NCBI GenBank assembly: GCA_947173755.1
Contig: CAMWGM010000002.1
Span: 1-24,469 of the forward strand
Length of the DNA stretch: 24,469 bases
Direction: 5' to 3'
Origin: an uncultured Muribaculaceae bacterium
GTDB lineage: Bacteria > Bacteroidota > Bacteroidia > Bacteroidales > Muribaculaceae
How positions within the stretch are numbered: the first letter of the stretch is position 1; each line of letters begins with the position of its first letter. Below the pieces are notes generated by a model. It was given only the letters and a program-made list of their open reading frames with translations, made no database searches and was not told the origin of the DNA. Shown one piece after another: positions 1-10,400 of this stretch. Made by a program: the position numbers and the translations under genes.

Positions 1-1125
1 CAGTCGCCGGGCACCGTCGGTCTGGACCATCGTCTTGGCGAGCGAGATCGACTTGTCATAATCACGTTTAGCCGCGGCCATATCACCTTTTCGGCGATAG
101 ATGTCATAGCGGACGAAATAGGGAGCCGCAAAATCGGGGAAGGCTTCGATGACACGGCCGATGTCAGACAGGGCGCTGTTGAAGTCGCCAATATCGGCCA
201 GAAGGATCGAGCGGTTGTAAAGCGACTTATAGTCGTAGGGGTTGAGCGAGAGAACGGTCGAGAAGTCGTCGATGGCGCGGTTGCGGTCCTGCACCTCGGC
301 CCGGAGCATACCGCGGTTGAAGAGCGCCACCTCATTCTGCGGCTCGAGTTGGATGGCATAATCGTAGTCGGCGAACGCACCGTTGAAATCGTCGGTCATA
401 TAGCGCAGATAGGCGCGGTTGATGTAGAATCCGGCAAACTTCGGCTGAAGTCTGATGGCCTGGTTCATATCCTCGAGCGCTTCCTTGTAGTTCTGTGCCG
501 AAGAGATGGCGATGTCTGCGCGCATCACGTAGGCGTTGACTGTATTCTTGTTGATCTGAAGCGCACGCTCGATGTCGGCACTCGCCCCTATGGTGTCTTT
601 CTGCTCGAGGCGCAGACGGGCACGGCCGATATATCCCCCTTCGAAGCCGGGGAATATGCGCAGAAGGGTGGAGTAGGTGGAGTCGGCTCCGGCAAGATCC
701 TTCATGTCCTGCTGCGCAAGAGCCTTGTTGTAGAGCAACCCGCGGTTTTCGGGCAGCATCGCGAGGGCGGCGTCGTAGTCGCTGACGGCACCACGGTTGT
801 TACCGGTGAACTGCCGGGCAAGACCTCTCACCTCGTAGGCATCGACAATGAACGGATTTCGTTCGATAGCCATCGTTGCGTCAGCCTCGGCACCGAGATA
901 ATCGTCGAGATTGAATTTCGCGACGGCGCGATAGAAGTATGGCTGCGCGAGATGGGGCTTGGCGTTGATGGCCTGATTGAAATACTGGATCGAAAGGACG
1001 TAATCCTCGAAGTAGAGGTTGTTACGGCCTATGCGTACCACCTGGTCGGTATTTATCTGCGCCGACAGTATGGCAGGAATTAACGCTGCAAGAAATAAAA
1101 TGAATATTTTGAACCTGTAAGGCAT
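1..1125 (-). CDS. Exported tetratricopeptide-repeat protein (partial, C-terminus off window)
   Basis: The minus-strand frame opens at an ATG at 1125 and stays open to base 1, giving 375 codons with no stop, so the C-terminus lies beyond the window. Residues 1 to about 22 (MPYRFKIFILFLAALIPAIL then SAQ) look like a signal peptide, so the product is probably periplasmic. From about residue 25 the chain is a series of roughly 34-residue helical repeats with the TPR pattern of small residues and aromatics, for example a repeat around LAQPYFYRAVAKFNLDDYLG and later ones containing NAYVMRAD, FAGFYINRAYLRY, VALFNRGMLRA and YKSLYNRSILLAD. TPR proteins act as protein-protein scaffolds, and no catalytic domain is visible here. 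A TAATTTTG promoter box lies about 30 nt upstream and supports this start. The specific partner is unknown. Confidence 0.85.
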   Translation of the reverse strand, partial: MPYRFKIFILFLAALIPAILSAQINTDQVVRIGRNNLYFEDYVLSIQYFNQAINAKPHLAQPYFYRAVAKFNLDDYLGAEADATMAIERNPFIVDAYEVRGLARQFTGNNRGAVSDYDAALAMLPENRGLLYNKALAQQDMKDLAGADSTYSTLLRIFPGFEGGYIGRARLRLEQKDTIGASADIERALQINKNTVNAYVMRADIAISSAQNYKEALEDMNQAIRLQPKFAGFYINRAYLRYMTDDFNGAFADYDYAIQLEPQNEVALFNRGMLRAEVQDRNRAIDDFSTVLSLNPYDYKSLYNRSILLADIGDFNSALSDIGRVIEAFPDFAAPYFVRYDIYRRKGDMAAAKRDYDKSISLAKTMVQTDGARRL

Positions 1126-1155
1126 CGAAAAAGGCTTGAAAGTCGGGATATCGTG

Positions 1156-1163
1156 CAAAATTA
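1156..1163 (-). promoter_or_regulatory. Bacteroidota -7 box for the TPR gene
   Basis: On the minus strand these bases read TAATTTTG, a match to the Bacteroidota TAnnTTTG -7 element, 30 nt upstream of the ATG at 1125. No well-spaced -33 TTG is visible, so the call rests on the -7 box alone. Confidence 0.45.
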
Positions 1164-1251
1164 GCGAAAAACATTCAAAACATCATCGTCACATTGAGGT
1201 TTTTAAGGTTTTTTCGTAAGCGACATCTGACGGCGGCCGAGGGATTTTGTG

Positions 1252-1259
1252 TAACTTTG
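1252..1259 (+). promoter_or_regulatory. Bacteroidota -7 box directly before the dipeptidase start
   Basis: The bases read TAACTTTG, a full match to TAnnTTTG. The box ends only 4 nt before the GTG start at 1264, so transcription would begin at or next to the start codon. No -33 TTG is seen at the usual 19-21 nt spacing. Confidence 0.45.
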
Positions 1260-1263
1260 CAGC

Positions 1264-1926
1264 GTGAAACATCTCCTATTGCTGATTATGACGATTGTGA
1301 CCACTCAGATTTACGCTGCAGGTCTCGACGAGCGTCTCGCGTGGCTCGGTTTTATAAACGTGGGCGAAAAAGTGCCCGGGGTGATGGTGGAACTGATGTA
1401 CAGCCGTCCCGACAACTTCACTTCGCGTGTGCTCTATGAGGATCTCGAGGGTGCGTGGCTGCACCCTGACGCGGCGCTTTCGCTCGGACGCGCGCAGAAA
1501 CTGCTCGACTCGATCATGCCGGGCTATCATCTGTTGGTCAAGGATGCGGCACGGCCGATGAGCGTGCAGCGACGTATGTTCCGCACGGTGGCGGGTACAC
1601 CGATGGCCCGATATGTGGCCAATCCCGCCAAAGGGGGCGGACTTCACAACTACGGGCTTGCAGTCGACATCACGATAGCCGATCCGTCAGGTCGCGAACT
1701 GCCGATGGGGACTCCGGTGGATCATCTCGGTGTCGAGGCCAATATCGACCGGGAGGAGCAGTTGGTCAAACGAGGGGTCATCAGCGAGACCGAGCGACAG
1801 AACCGCCTACTGCTCCGGAGAGTGATGCGGGAGGCAGGATTTTCGACCATCCGCACCGAATGGTGGCATTTCAACAGGGTCTCCAAACAGACCGCGCATG
1901 CACGATATAAACTACTCGACTTCTAA
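1264..1926 (+). CDS. VanX/DdpX-type D-alanyl-D-alanine dipeptidase (peptidase family M15D)
   Basis: This is a 220-residue protein starting with GTG. Residues 1-19 (MKHLLLLIMTIVTTQIYAA) form a short signal peptide, so the enzyme is probably periplasmic, unlike cytoplasmic VanX. The M15D zinc site is intact: H128 and D135 in LHNYGLAVD, H202 in the EWWHFN motif, with E199 as probable catalytic base. R97 in KDAARP corresponds to the conserved substrate-binding arginine of the family. Members cleave the D-Ala-D-Ala dipeptide. With no vanH or vanA ligase gene nearby, a role in peptidoglycan peptide turnover or recycling is more likely than vancomycin resistance (inference). The GTG at 1264 is preferred over the ATG at 1288 because the later start removes most of the signal peptide. 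The last 15 bases overlap the end of the convergent gene. Confidence 0.88.
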   Translation: MKHLLLLIMTIVTTQIYAAGLDERLAWLGFINVGEKVPGVMVELMYSRPDNFTSRVLYEDLEGAWLHPDAALSLGRAQKLLDSIMPGYHLLVKDAARPMSVQRRMFRTVAGTPMARYVANPAKGGGLHNYGLAVDITIADPSGRELPMGTPVDHLGVEANIDREEQLVKRGVISETERQNRLLLRRVMREAGFSTIRTEWWHFNRVSKQTAHARYKLLDF

Positions 1927-3327
1927 GGATCCCAGAAGAGCCTGACGAGTCTTAAGTTGATTTTCACAACGCAAGCCGACCCTGAAACTTCCGGGATCGA
2001 TGATGCCGCGATCGATAAGGTCGAGTTCGAAAAGACGCATTCCCAGGCGATGCAGTTCTTCGTCGCATCCGAAATCAAGTAACTCACACAGAAGAAATCC
2101 TGCGGAGTGGGCATCGAGAGCATCGAGATTCTTCACTTTTTCGGGTGCCTCCTCAAGCAATCTGACGAAGAAATTCCTGATTGATTCCCTCCGGTCGGGA
2201 TTGACCTGCGGGATGAGGGCGAGGCCGCTCATGGCACACACGCGGGCTATCTCTACAAGACCTTTCCTGCAGATGATGGCCTCGAGTCTTTCAGGCGCGT
2301 CGGCAAACACGCGGGCCAGGAGGGTCGGGAGAAGTTCGGCCGGGACGGTGCCGAAATGATAGTCATAAAAATCATCGTCCATCAGCAGCAATTGCTCCAT
2401 CGCGGGCGCAAGTTGATCGGTGGCATGCTCGATAGCGGCGAATATGATGTTGAAGAGCAGCGGACGGAAATTCATCTCCTCGTTTTCGTAACGTGTGAGG
2501 GCAATCTCGTTGAGCAACGCGATATTGAAATCCGACATCAGCGAATCGGAGTCATGAACGATGATCTCGTCAATCTGCTCCGTCAGTTCTTCGGGAGGAA
2601 GTTCGTCGATCTTGCTCAGTTTTTCGATTATGTCGGGATGAGCGATGATGTCTGTCGGGGGAGGCTCAGGGAAATCGCCGGGGTCGATGTAGGGTTCATG
2701 CGGATGTCGGGCCTCCTCTTCATCGAGCCACGTTGTTATACCTTTAGTATGTTCGTCGCCGGCTAGATTGACGAAGTCGGTGCCGAGATTGTCACGCATT
2801 TTTCTGATCATATCGGGCGTGACCGCATAGGAAGTCGGGTAGAGCACATGCTTCCCCTCGACACCGAATCGGAAGTCGATCATGGGGATATCGTCGGTGT
2901 CGTCGTCGAGGATATACTGCGCGATTTCCCACGGTTCGGGTGGTTCGATGCCTCCCTCCTCCGCGAAATCGAGAGCGGTGAGCAGGAAGTTGTGGACCAC
3001 GGCATAACCTACCTCCTCAAGGCCGAAAAATTCCTGTAATTCGGCAAGTTTTTCCTCCCACTGTTCGGGAGTCATGTTGACGGAGAGATCGAGATCCTTG
3101 ATGCCCATACAACATGTGTCGACGAGGAAGGAGCACATCACGATGTTGCCGCTCCCGCGACGGCGCGTCACCACAGCCACGACATCGGCTTTCTTCTGCC
3201 AATCACGCATGATGTAGCATTTCCCGACAGGAAGTGTGCGGGCTTTCTCCCTCATGAATCTGGCCGGCGACATCGGGATCGCCCCGCCTGTGCGCGCCGC
3301 GGCACTCTGTTTTTTCTTTTTCGCCAT
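1912..3327 (-). CDS. Uncharacterised acidic 471-residue protein with a FLVD..C.GIKD motif domain
   Basis: I cannot assign a function. The N-terminus is basic (MAKKKKQ), with no signal peptide or membrane segment, so it is probably cytoplasmic. Residues about 35-80 form a compact beta-rich domain holding CYIMRDWQK and CSFLVDTCCMGIKD. This resembles a conserved domain of hypothetical proteins in many bacteria that carry a W...V..R...G....FLVD..C.GVKD pattern (recalled, not searched). Residues about 130-250 are very acidic and proline-rich (for example DDDTDDIPMID and DFPEPPPTD). The C-terminal half, about 260-470, looks alpha-helical and possibly HEAT-like. The gene lies 89 nt downstream of frdB beyond a terminator. 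Its stop (TAG at 1912) overlaps the end of the convergent dipeptidase gene. Confidence 0.75.
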   Translation of the reverse strand: MAKKKKQSAAARTGGAIPMSPARFMREKARTLPVGKCYIMRDWQKKADVVAVVTRRRGSGNIVMCSFLVDTCCMGIKDLDLSVNMTPEQWEEKLAELQEFFGLEEVGYAVVHNFLLTALDFAEEGGIEPPEPWEIAQYILDDDTDDIPMIDFRFGVEGKHVLYPTSYAVTPDMIRKMRDNLGTDFVNLAGDEHTKGITTWLDEEEARHPHEPYIDPGDFPEPPPTDIIAHPDIIEKLSKIDELPPEELTEQIDEIIVHDSDSLMSDFNIALLNEIALTRYENEEMNFRPLLFNIIFAAIEHATDQLAPAMEQLLLMDDDFYDYHFGTVPAELLPTLLARVFADAPERLEAIICRKGLVEIARVCAMSGLALIPQVNPDRRESIRNFFVRLLEEAPEKVKNLDALDAHSAGFLLCELLDFGCDEELHRLGMRLFELDLIDRGIIDPGSFRVGLRCENQLKTRQALLGSLEVE

Positions 3328-3341
3328 TTTTTAAGTAAGGT

Positions 3342-3386
3342 CATAAAAACGGAGGGTGCCTTCGATCGTGAAGCGACACCCTCCGT
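3342..3386 (-). terminator. Rho-independent terminator of the fumarate reductase operon
   Basis: Inverted arms ACGGAGGGTG (3349-3358) and CACCCTCCGT (3377-3386) form a 10-bp GC-rich stem with an inner CTTC/GAAG pairing. Read on the minus strand the stem is followed by TTTTTAT. It starts about 30 nt after the frdB stop. Confidence 0.85.
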
Positions 3387-3416
3387 AGAGGTCAGATCAT
3401 TTTGATGCCCGGGTTA

Positions 3417-4172
3417 TCAATCGGCAAGTTTTGCCTTGATGAACTCGCGGTTGAGACGGGCGATATTGCTGAGCGAGATGTTCTTGGGACATTCGGCCGA
3501 GCATGCGCCGGTGTTGGTGCAGTTGCCGAAGCCGAGTTCGTCCATCTTTGCCACCATGGCGCGGGCGCGGCGGGCGCGCTCCACCTGTCCCTGGGGAAGG
3601 AGAGCGAACTGGCTCACCTTGGCGCTGACGAAGAGCATGGCCGAGCCGTTCTTGCAGGCAGCGACACACGCACCGCAGCCGATGCAGGTAGCCGAGTCCA
3701 TGGCCATGTCGGCCACTTCCTTCGAGATGGGGAGATTGTTGGCATCGGGTGCGCCACCGCAGTTGAACGAGACATAGCCGCCTGCCTGCTGGATCTGGTC
3801 GAAAGCGTTGCGGTTGACCATGAGGTCGCGCACCACGGGGAATGCGGCCGAGCGCCAGGGCTCGATGGTGATGGTGTCTTCGTTGTTGAACTTACGCATG
3901 TGGAGCTGGCAAGTGGTGATGCCCTGCACGGGTCCGTGGGGATGACCGTTGATGTAGAGCGAGCACATGCCGCAGATGCCTTCGCGGCAGTCAGAGTCGA
4001 ACACGACGGGCTCTTCGCCTTTCTCGACGAGCTGCTGGTTGAGCATGTCGAGCATTTCGAGGAACGAGCTCCCGGTCGAGACATTCTCGACGCGGTAGGT
4101 CTGCATCGCCCCGGGTTCCTTAGTGCTGCGCTGACGCCAAATCTTGAGATTAACGTTTATAGTATGTTCCAT
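3417..4172 (-). CDS. frdB: Fumarate reductase/succinate dehydrogenase iron-sulfur subunit
   Basis: This 251-residue protein carries three Fe-S cluster motifs that pass electrons between the FAD of FrdA and the hemes and quinone of FrdC. An N-terminal plant-ferredoxin-type domain has C62, C67, C70 and C88 for [2Fe-2S] (DCREGICGMC). A C-terminal domain has C163-x2-C-x2-C-x3-C173 for [4Fe-4S] (CIGCGACVAAC) and C218, C224, C228 (CTNTGACSAEC) for the third, [3Fe-4S]-type cluster. Length and order fit the epsilonproteobacterial/Bacteroidota FrdB type. In fermenting Bacteroidales the complex runs mainly as menaquinol:fumarate reductase producing succinate, so frd is used here, although sdhB is an equally common label. 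It is the last gene of the operon, 37 nt after frdA, and is followed by a strong terminator. Confidence 0.97.
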   Translation of the reverse strand: MEHTINVNLKIWRQRSTKEPGAMQTYRVENVSTGSSFLEMLDMLNQQLVEKGEEPVVFDSDCREGICGMCSLYINGHPHGPVQGITTCQLHMRKFNNEDTITIEPWRSAAFPVVRDLMVNRNAFDQIQQAGGYVSFNCGGAPDANNLPISKEVADMAMDSATCIGCGACVAACKNGSAMLFVSAKVSQFALLPQGQVERARRARAMVAKMDELGFGNCTNTGACSAECPKNISLSNIARLNREFIKAKLAD

Positions 4173-4209
4173 TTTGATCTATCGTATTGAGAGGGTCGGG
4201 GTGATGGGT

Positions 4210-6237
<2,028 letters not shown>

Positions 6238-6280
6238 ATCGGTGATTGTGTAGATGTTAGGAAATGGGGGAATGAGAGAT

Positions 6281-7222
6281 TTATTCGACTACGATGAGTG
6301 TTTCGGTCTCCTCACAGCAAGCCTGACCTTCGCATGCCTTTTCGCAAGCCTTGTCACACTGACCTTCGCAAGCCTTCTCGCACGCTTTGTCGCACTGCTT
6401 GTCGCATGCCTTGTCGCATGCCTTGTCGCAGGGAGCGCCGGTGGGGCGGTCGCAACCGGGGACGAGCGAAGCGTCGGTGTCGAGAGCGTCGGCCGAAGTC
6501 TTCCAGGCGACATATTCGGCTACTTCCTTCTCAAACGAGTTGGTGTGGGCGCGGACGGTGAAAACTACTGCCTCGGCGATGAAGAGAGCCACGACGATCG
6601 AGGTCCACCAGCAGCCGATGCATTTGAGACGCTTCATCCAGATGTCGTTGTTCCAGCCGATCGACTGCATCATCGACCACATGCCGTGGTTGAGGTGGAA
6701 CCAGAGGGCGACGAAACCGATGATGTAGACAATCGGTGTCCACACCTGCGAGAATGCGAGGTGGAGGAAGAGTGTACCGGCGGCGGGAGCCACTTCGACA
6801 CCGTCATGGATATGCTCATAACCGAGTATCTCGGCCAACTGCATCTTTGCCCAGAACTGAATCATGTGGACAACGAGGAAAGCCAGGATGACGACACCGA
6901 GGATGAGCATGTTCTGCGACGCCCATTCAACCTGAGCGGGCTTCGAGACTACGACATAACGGTCGTTGCCGCGGGCCTTGCGGTTTTGGATTGTGAGCCA
7001 GGTGGCATAGATGATGTGAATGATGAAGAGCGCTGCGAGACCGACGGTAGCAACGAGAGCATACCAGTTGGCTCCGAGGAATTCGCAGATAGCGTTGTAG
7101 CCCGAAGGCCAGAAGAGCGCTACACCGTTCATCAGACAGTGAAACGTGACAAATAGGACAAGGCAGAGGCCTGTGAGGGCCATTACGACCTTACGCCCTA
7201 TAGATGAGCATGTTAACCACAT
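6281..7222 (-). CDS. frdC: Fumarate reductase/succinate dehydrogenase cytochrome b558 subunit with Cys-repeat C-terminal tail
   Basis: This 313-residue membrane anchor carries two hemes b and the quinone site. The N-terminus MWLTCSSIGRKVVMALTG is typical of the Bacteroidota b558 family. Five hydrophobic segments lie at about 12-38, 54-76, 104-125, 152-176 and 204-224. Heme-ligand candidates are H28, H69, H119 and H177. The core ends near residue 240, the normal family length. The remaining ~70 residues are unusual: from C257 to C303 there are 12 cysteines, most in a strict C-x3 rhythm (CDKA, CEKA, CDKQ, CEGQ), then an acidic end. With the N-terminus inside and five helices, the tail should face the periplasm (inference). 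It has no counterpart in the family core as I know it. This is the first gene of the operon, with a roughly 70-nt leader. Confidence 0.95.
   Translation of the reverse strand: MWLTCSSIGRKVVMALTGLCLVLFVTFHCLMNGVALFWPSGYNAICEFLGANWYALVATVGLAALFIIHIIYATWLTIQNRKARGNDRYVVVSKPAQVEWASQNMLILGVVILAFLVVHMIQFWAKMQLAEILGYEHIHDGVEVAPAAGTLFLHLAFSQVWTPIVYIIGFVALWFHLNHGMWSMMQSIGWNNDIWMKRLKCIGCWWTSIVVALFIAEAVVFTVRAHTNSFEKEVAEYVAWKTSADALDTDASLVPGCDRPTGAPCDKACDKACDKQCDKACEKACEGQCDKACEKACEGQACCEETETLIVVE
6314..6430 (-). repeat. 12-bp tandem repeat encoding the Cys-x3 tail of FrdC
   Basis: About nine to ten degenerate 12-bp units, each coding C-D/E-K/G-A/Q, make up codons 265-303 of frdC. On the minus strand the unit is close to TGCGACAAGGCA. 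Three units at the 5' end of the array (6390-6430) are nearly identical, and those closer to the stop have diverged. The unit length is a multiple of three, so slippage would change the number of Cys units without breaking the frame. Confidence 0.9.
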
Positions 7223-7296
7223 AGTAGTTCTGATAAAAATTGAAATTTGTATTGGATTAGTTGATTAGCGTCAATGTGAGGATGGGGTTTGCCATG

Positions 7297-7327
7297 CAAA
7301 GTTAGTTTAATTTGTCGGGATGTCAAA
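7297..7327 (-). promoter_or_regulatory. Promoter of the frdCAB operon
   Basis: On the minus strand there is TTTG at 7327-7324, a 19-nt spacer, then TAACTTTG at 7304-7297. This is a full match to the Bacteroidota -33/-7 promoter. The predicted transcript start near 7293 gives frdC an untranslated leader of about 70 nt. Confidence 0.75.
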
Positions 7328-7382
7328 ATTTTTTATCCCCTATTTGAGGTGTATCTACGGCACGACCCGACGGGTGATGATG

Positions 7383-7416
7383 CAAAAAGCCTCCCCGCCG
7401 GAGAGGGCGGGGAGGC
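7383..7416 (-). terminator. Rho-independent terminator after the 1515-residue gene
   Basis: A perfect 11-bp stem GCCTCCCCGCC (7389-7399) / GGCGGGGAGGC (7406-7416) with a 6-nt loop is followed on the minus strand by TTTTTGCA. It lies about 40 nt beyond the stop at 7458. A smaller hairpin, CTCAGG-TCAAG-CCTGAG (7424-7440), lies between the gene and this terminator. Confidence 0.85.
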
Positions 7417-7457
7417 CGGTTGACTCAGGTCAAGCCTGAGGGAAGATCAACAGGTGA

Positions 7458-10400
7458 TTAGCGGACGAGGAGTTTTGCAACCTTTTCGCCGGCCTTCACT
7501 ACATAGACACCGGGAGCGACAGCGACGGTGTTCTTCTCGGCTGCGATGCCGCTGAAGATCACTTTACCGTCGACGGCTACTACCTGGAGAGCCTGGCCCT
7601 GGGCACCGGTGATCTCGATCTGACCCTTGACAGCCTTGATGGCGATGCCACTGAAGATAGAGTCGAGAGCAGAGGTGGTGAGCTTGCAGTCGTTAGAGGG
7701 AGCGGAAGCACCGGTGGTGTAGACTACGATCACGTTGTAGGTGTATTCCTTACCTGCCTCGGCGGTAGCGTCGGTGTAGGTGGTTTCGGCTACTACCTCA
7801 GTGTTGAGTTTGACACCGTCACGATAGATGTCATAACCGACAACCGAGAGATCGAGGGTCTTGCCTGACTCGTAGACAACGTCGTCGAGCATGAGCATGA
7901 ACGAACCGGTAGCGCATGAGCGGAGAGCGAAACGCTTGGCACCTTCGGGAAGAGCCACATTGTATTCGGTCCAGTCGTTGGGAACAACCGAGATAGTTGC
8001 GCCTTCAATGGCAATGAAGTCGGCAACCTCGGTAGAACCGGTCGAGTAGTAAACCATCAGTTTTTCGGGATAGTCGCCAGAGTAGCTCTTAGCCTTGAAC
8101 GAGATGGTCTGGGCAGCGCCGGAGAGGACGGGCGAGATAGCCCAGTCGTTGGTGGTGCCGTCGTCGTAGCGGAAGAGAGCAGCGAGATATTTGTCGCCTG
8201 AAGCAGCAGCATAGGTAGTGTTGAACTGTTCGCCTGAAGCATCGAATACGAACCAGGAAGCCTTGGTTGTGCCGGGTTCGATGCCGGGGATATCGAGACC
8301 CTGGAAGCCACCGACTTCAGACTGGTCAACGTCGACGAAGATCCAGTCTTCTACTTCGTGTGCCCAAGATTCAGCGTCTTCGAAGTCCTCGTTGACTAAT
8401 GCAGAGAGGTTAGCGAGATCAGGCTCGTTCCATGTGAGGACGTTACCGTTGTCGGTAGCATCACCCTTGAGATCGGTAGCAGCGGGGAGGGTGCTTACTT
8501 TGGGAGCGACGGTCACTTCGTCGGTCTGGTTGTTGGTGTTGTCGAGGTCGGCAGCATAGACAACCTTAGCCATGTAGACAACGGGCTCGGTAGCGACGGC
8601 CGACATTGTCTGAGTGAAGGTGACGACAGCCTTAGCGGAAGCGGCTAGAGCTTCGCCGGCCTTCGACTCGGCGAGTTCGCCGTTAGCGTAGAGTTCAACG
8701 GTATAAGCGGTAGCTTCGTTAGCACCTTCGTTGGCAACTGTTACAGTAACATCATAGTCATTACCGGTAGCAACCTTGGCAGGAGCGGCAATGCCTACAG
8801 CAGCGAGATCGTCAGCAAGGAGCGAACCGATCTTGATGTTGTCGATCATTATGTAAGCATACTTCTTGATGACACCGGTGATACCAACCTGGATGTTCTG
8901 ATCTGCATAATCGTTGAGGGGAACAGTGATCTTGCACCATCCGTTCTGGCCAACTTCGTTGATGACGATAGACTTGACAGGAACCCAGTTGTCAGCATTG
9001 GCTTCGGTAACAGAGACTTCGATTTCGTTGATGTCGTCAGTGCTGATTGAATAGGTGTAGAATGTTACAGCGGGGTTGGTCATGTCGGCAAGCGAGATCT
9101 TGCCTGTGAAGATCATAGCGTAATAATCGAGGGTCGAACTGTTCATTCCGATGAAACCGCCGTCACCGTCGTATGATGCTACATCGGAGAAGTAGTCGTC
9201 GGGATAGATTGCCCACTTCGCACCACCTGATGTATTGAGGCCGAGGATGTAAGAGAGATCAGCATCGGGGAATGATTCGAACATTCCGGGATAAGCGGGA
9301 CCGCAAGCGATCAGACCGGTACCGACAACAGTAGAAGCTCCACCTTCAGTGACAGCCTCGACTGCGAACTGTTCGAAATCCTGCTCTGCACCTTCATAGG
9401 TATAGACGTATGATGTTGCGTCAGAGTTTTCTGCTACAAGTTGGAGATCACCTTCAGCGGTAACATAATAAACATTATACTTAACCTGGTTTGCAGCGAT
9501 AGCGTTTCCGTTGATATCGGTTGCGGGAGCATTCCAGGAAATGGTGTATTTGTTGCCATTTTCAGCAACAGCGAAATTGGTCACAGGGGTCGGAGCGGCT
9601 ACACCTACGAATACTGTGGACGAAACGGGCTCGCCTTTGCCTTCAGCGTTGTAAGCAACAACGGTGTAAGTGTAATTGCCTGATTCGTCAAGAGCATCAG
9701 CAACCTTGATTGAAGCACCGGGCTTTACATCGTTCTTAACAGCGATCACTTCGTCGTCACGCATGATCTCTACCTTTTCGAGATTAGCGGTGAGTGCGGC
9801 ACCACCGATGCTGAGGGCGGGAGCCTTGAATTCGACTGAGGTGAAGAGCGAGCCGTAAGCGGCGGGAGAAACCTTGAGATCGGTTGCAGCGCCGGGAGCA
9901 CCGGCAGAAACACCGGCAGCGACAGAGAAGTTGTCGATGTAGAGATAATACTGGTTGGTCTCAGAGATACCGTGGATACCTACGTAGATCTTGCCGCTTT
10001 CAGTCGGAGCGACATAGCCGCCGAAGGTCAGGTAGGTAGCGTTGGTGATTTCAGTTGAGTCGACAATGACGTGAGTCATAGCCTCGGCAGTGTTGTCAGT
10101 ACCCCAGCAGATCTCGAAGATTTCGGGATAGCGGCCTTCGAGGTGGTTCTTGACATCGAATGTTACATAGTAAGCCTGGCCGGCTTCAGCCTTGATAGGT
10201 GCGGAGATGAGCCAGTCGTTCATAGGCTGAGACATGTTGTACTGAACGCGCATTCCGCCGTCATACCATGTCCATGTGCGACCGTCTTCGTTGCCGTCAA
10301 TGATAGTGAATGAAGCGCAGTCGTCAGCGGTGTCGAATGTGTTGGTGTAGGGAGGAATGATGGCACCGAGAGTCACGCTGTTAGACTGACCGGGAGCAGA

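Noticed and set aside
349..1083. Plus-strand 244-codon frame at the left edge
   Set aside because: It is the shadow of the minus-strand TPR gene, whose repeats and signal peptide are convincing.
3402..4190. Plus-strand 262-codon frame over frdB
   Set aside because: It is antisense to frdB, where all the Fe-S cysteines are in frame on the minus strand.
6314..6430. CRISPR-like or regulatory repeat array
   Set aside because: The units are 12 bp, contiguous without spacers, and in frame with frdC, so this is a coding tandem repeat.
6254..7156. Plus-strand 300-codon frame with hydrophobic repeats (CLVA, SLLARF)
   Set aside because: It is the antisense reading of frdC. The hydrophobic repeat is simply the complement of the Cys-Asp-Lys-Ala repeat.
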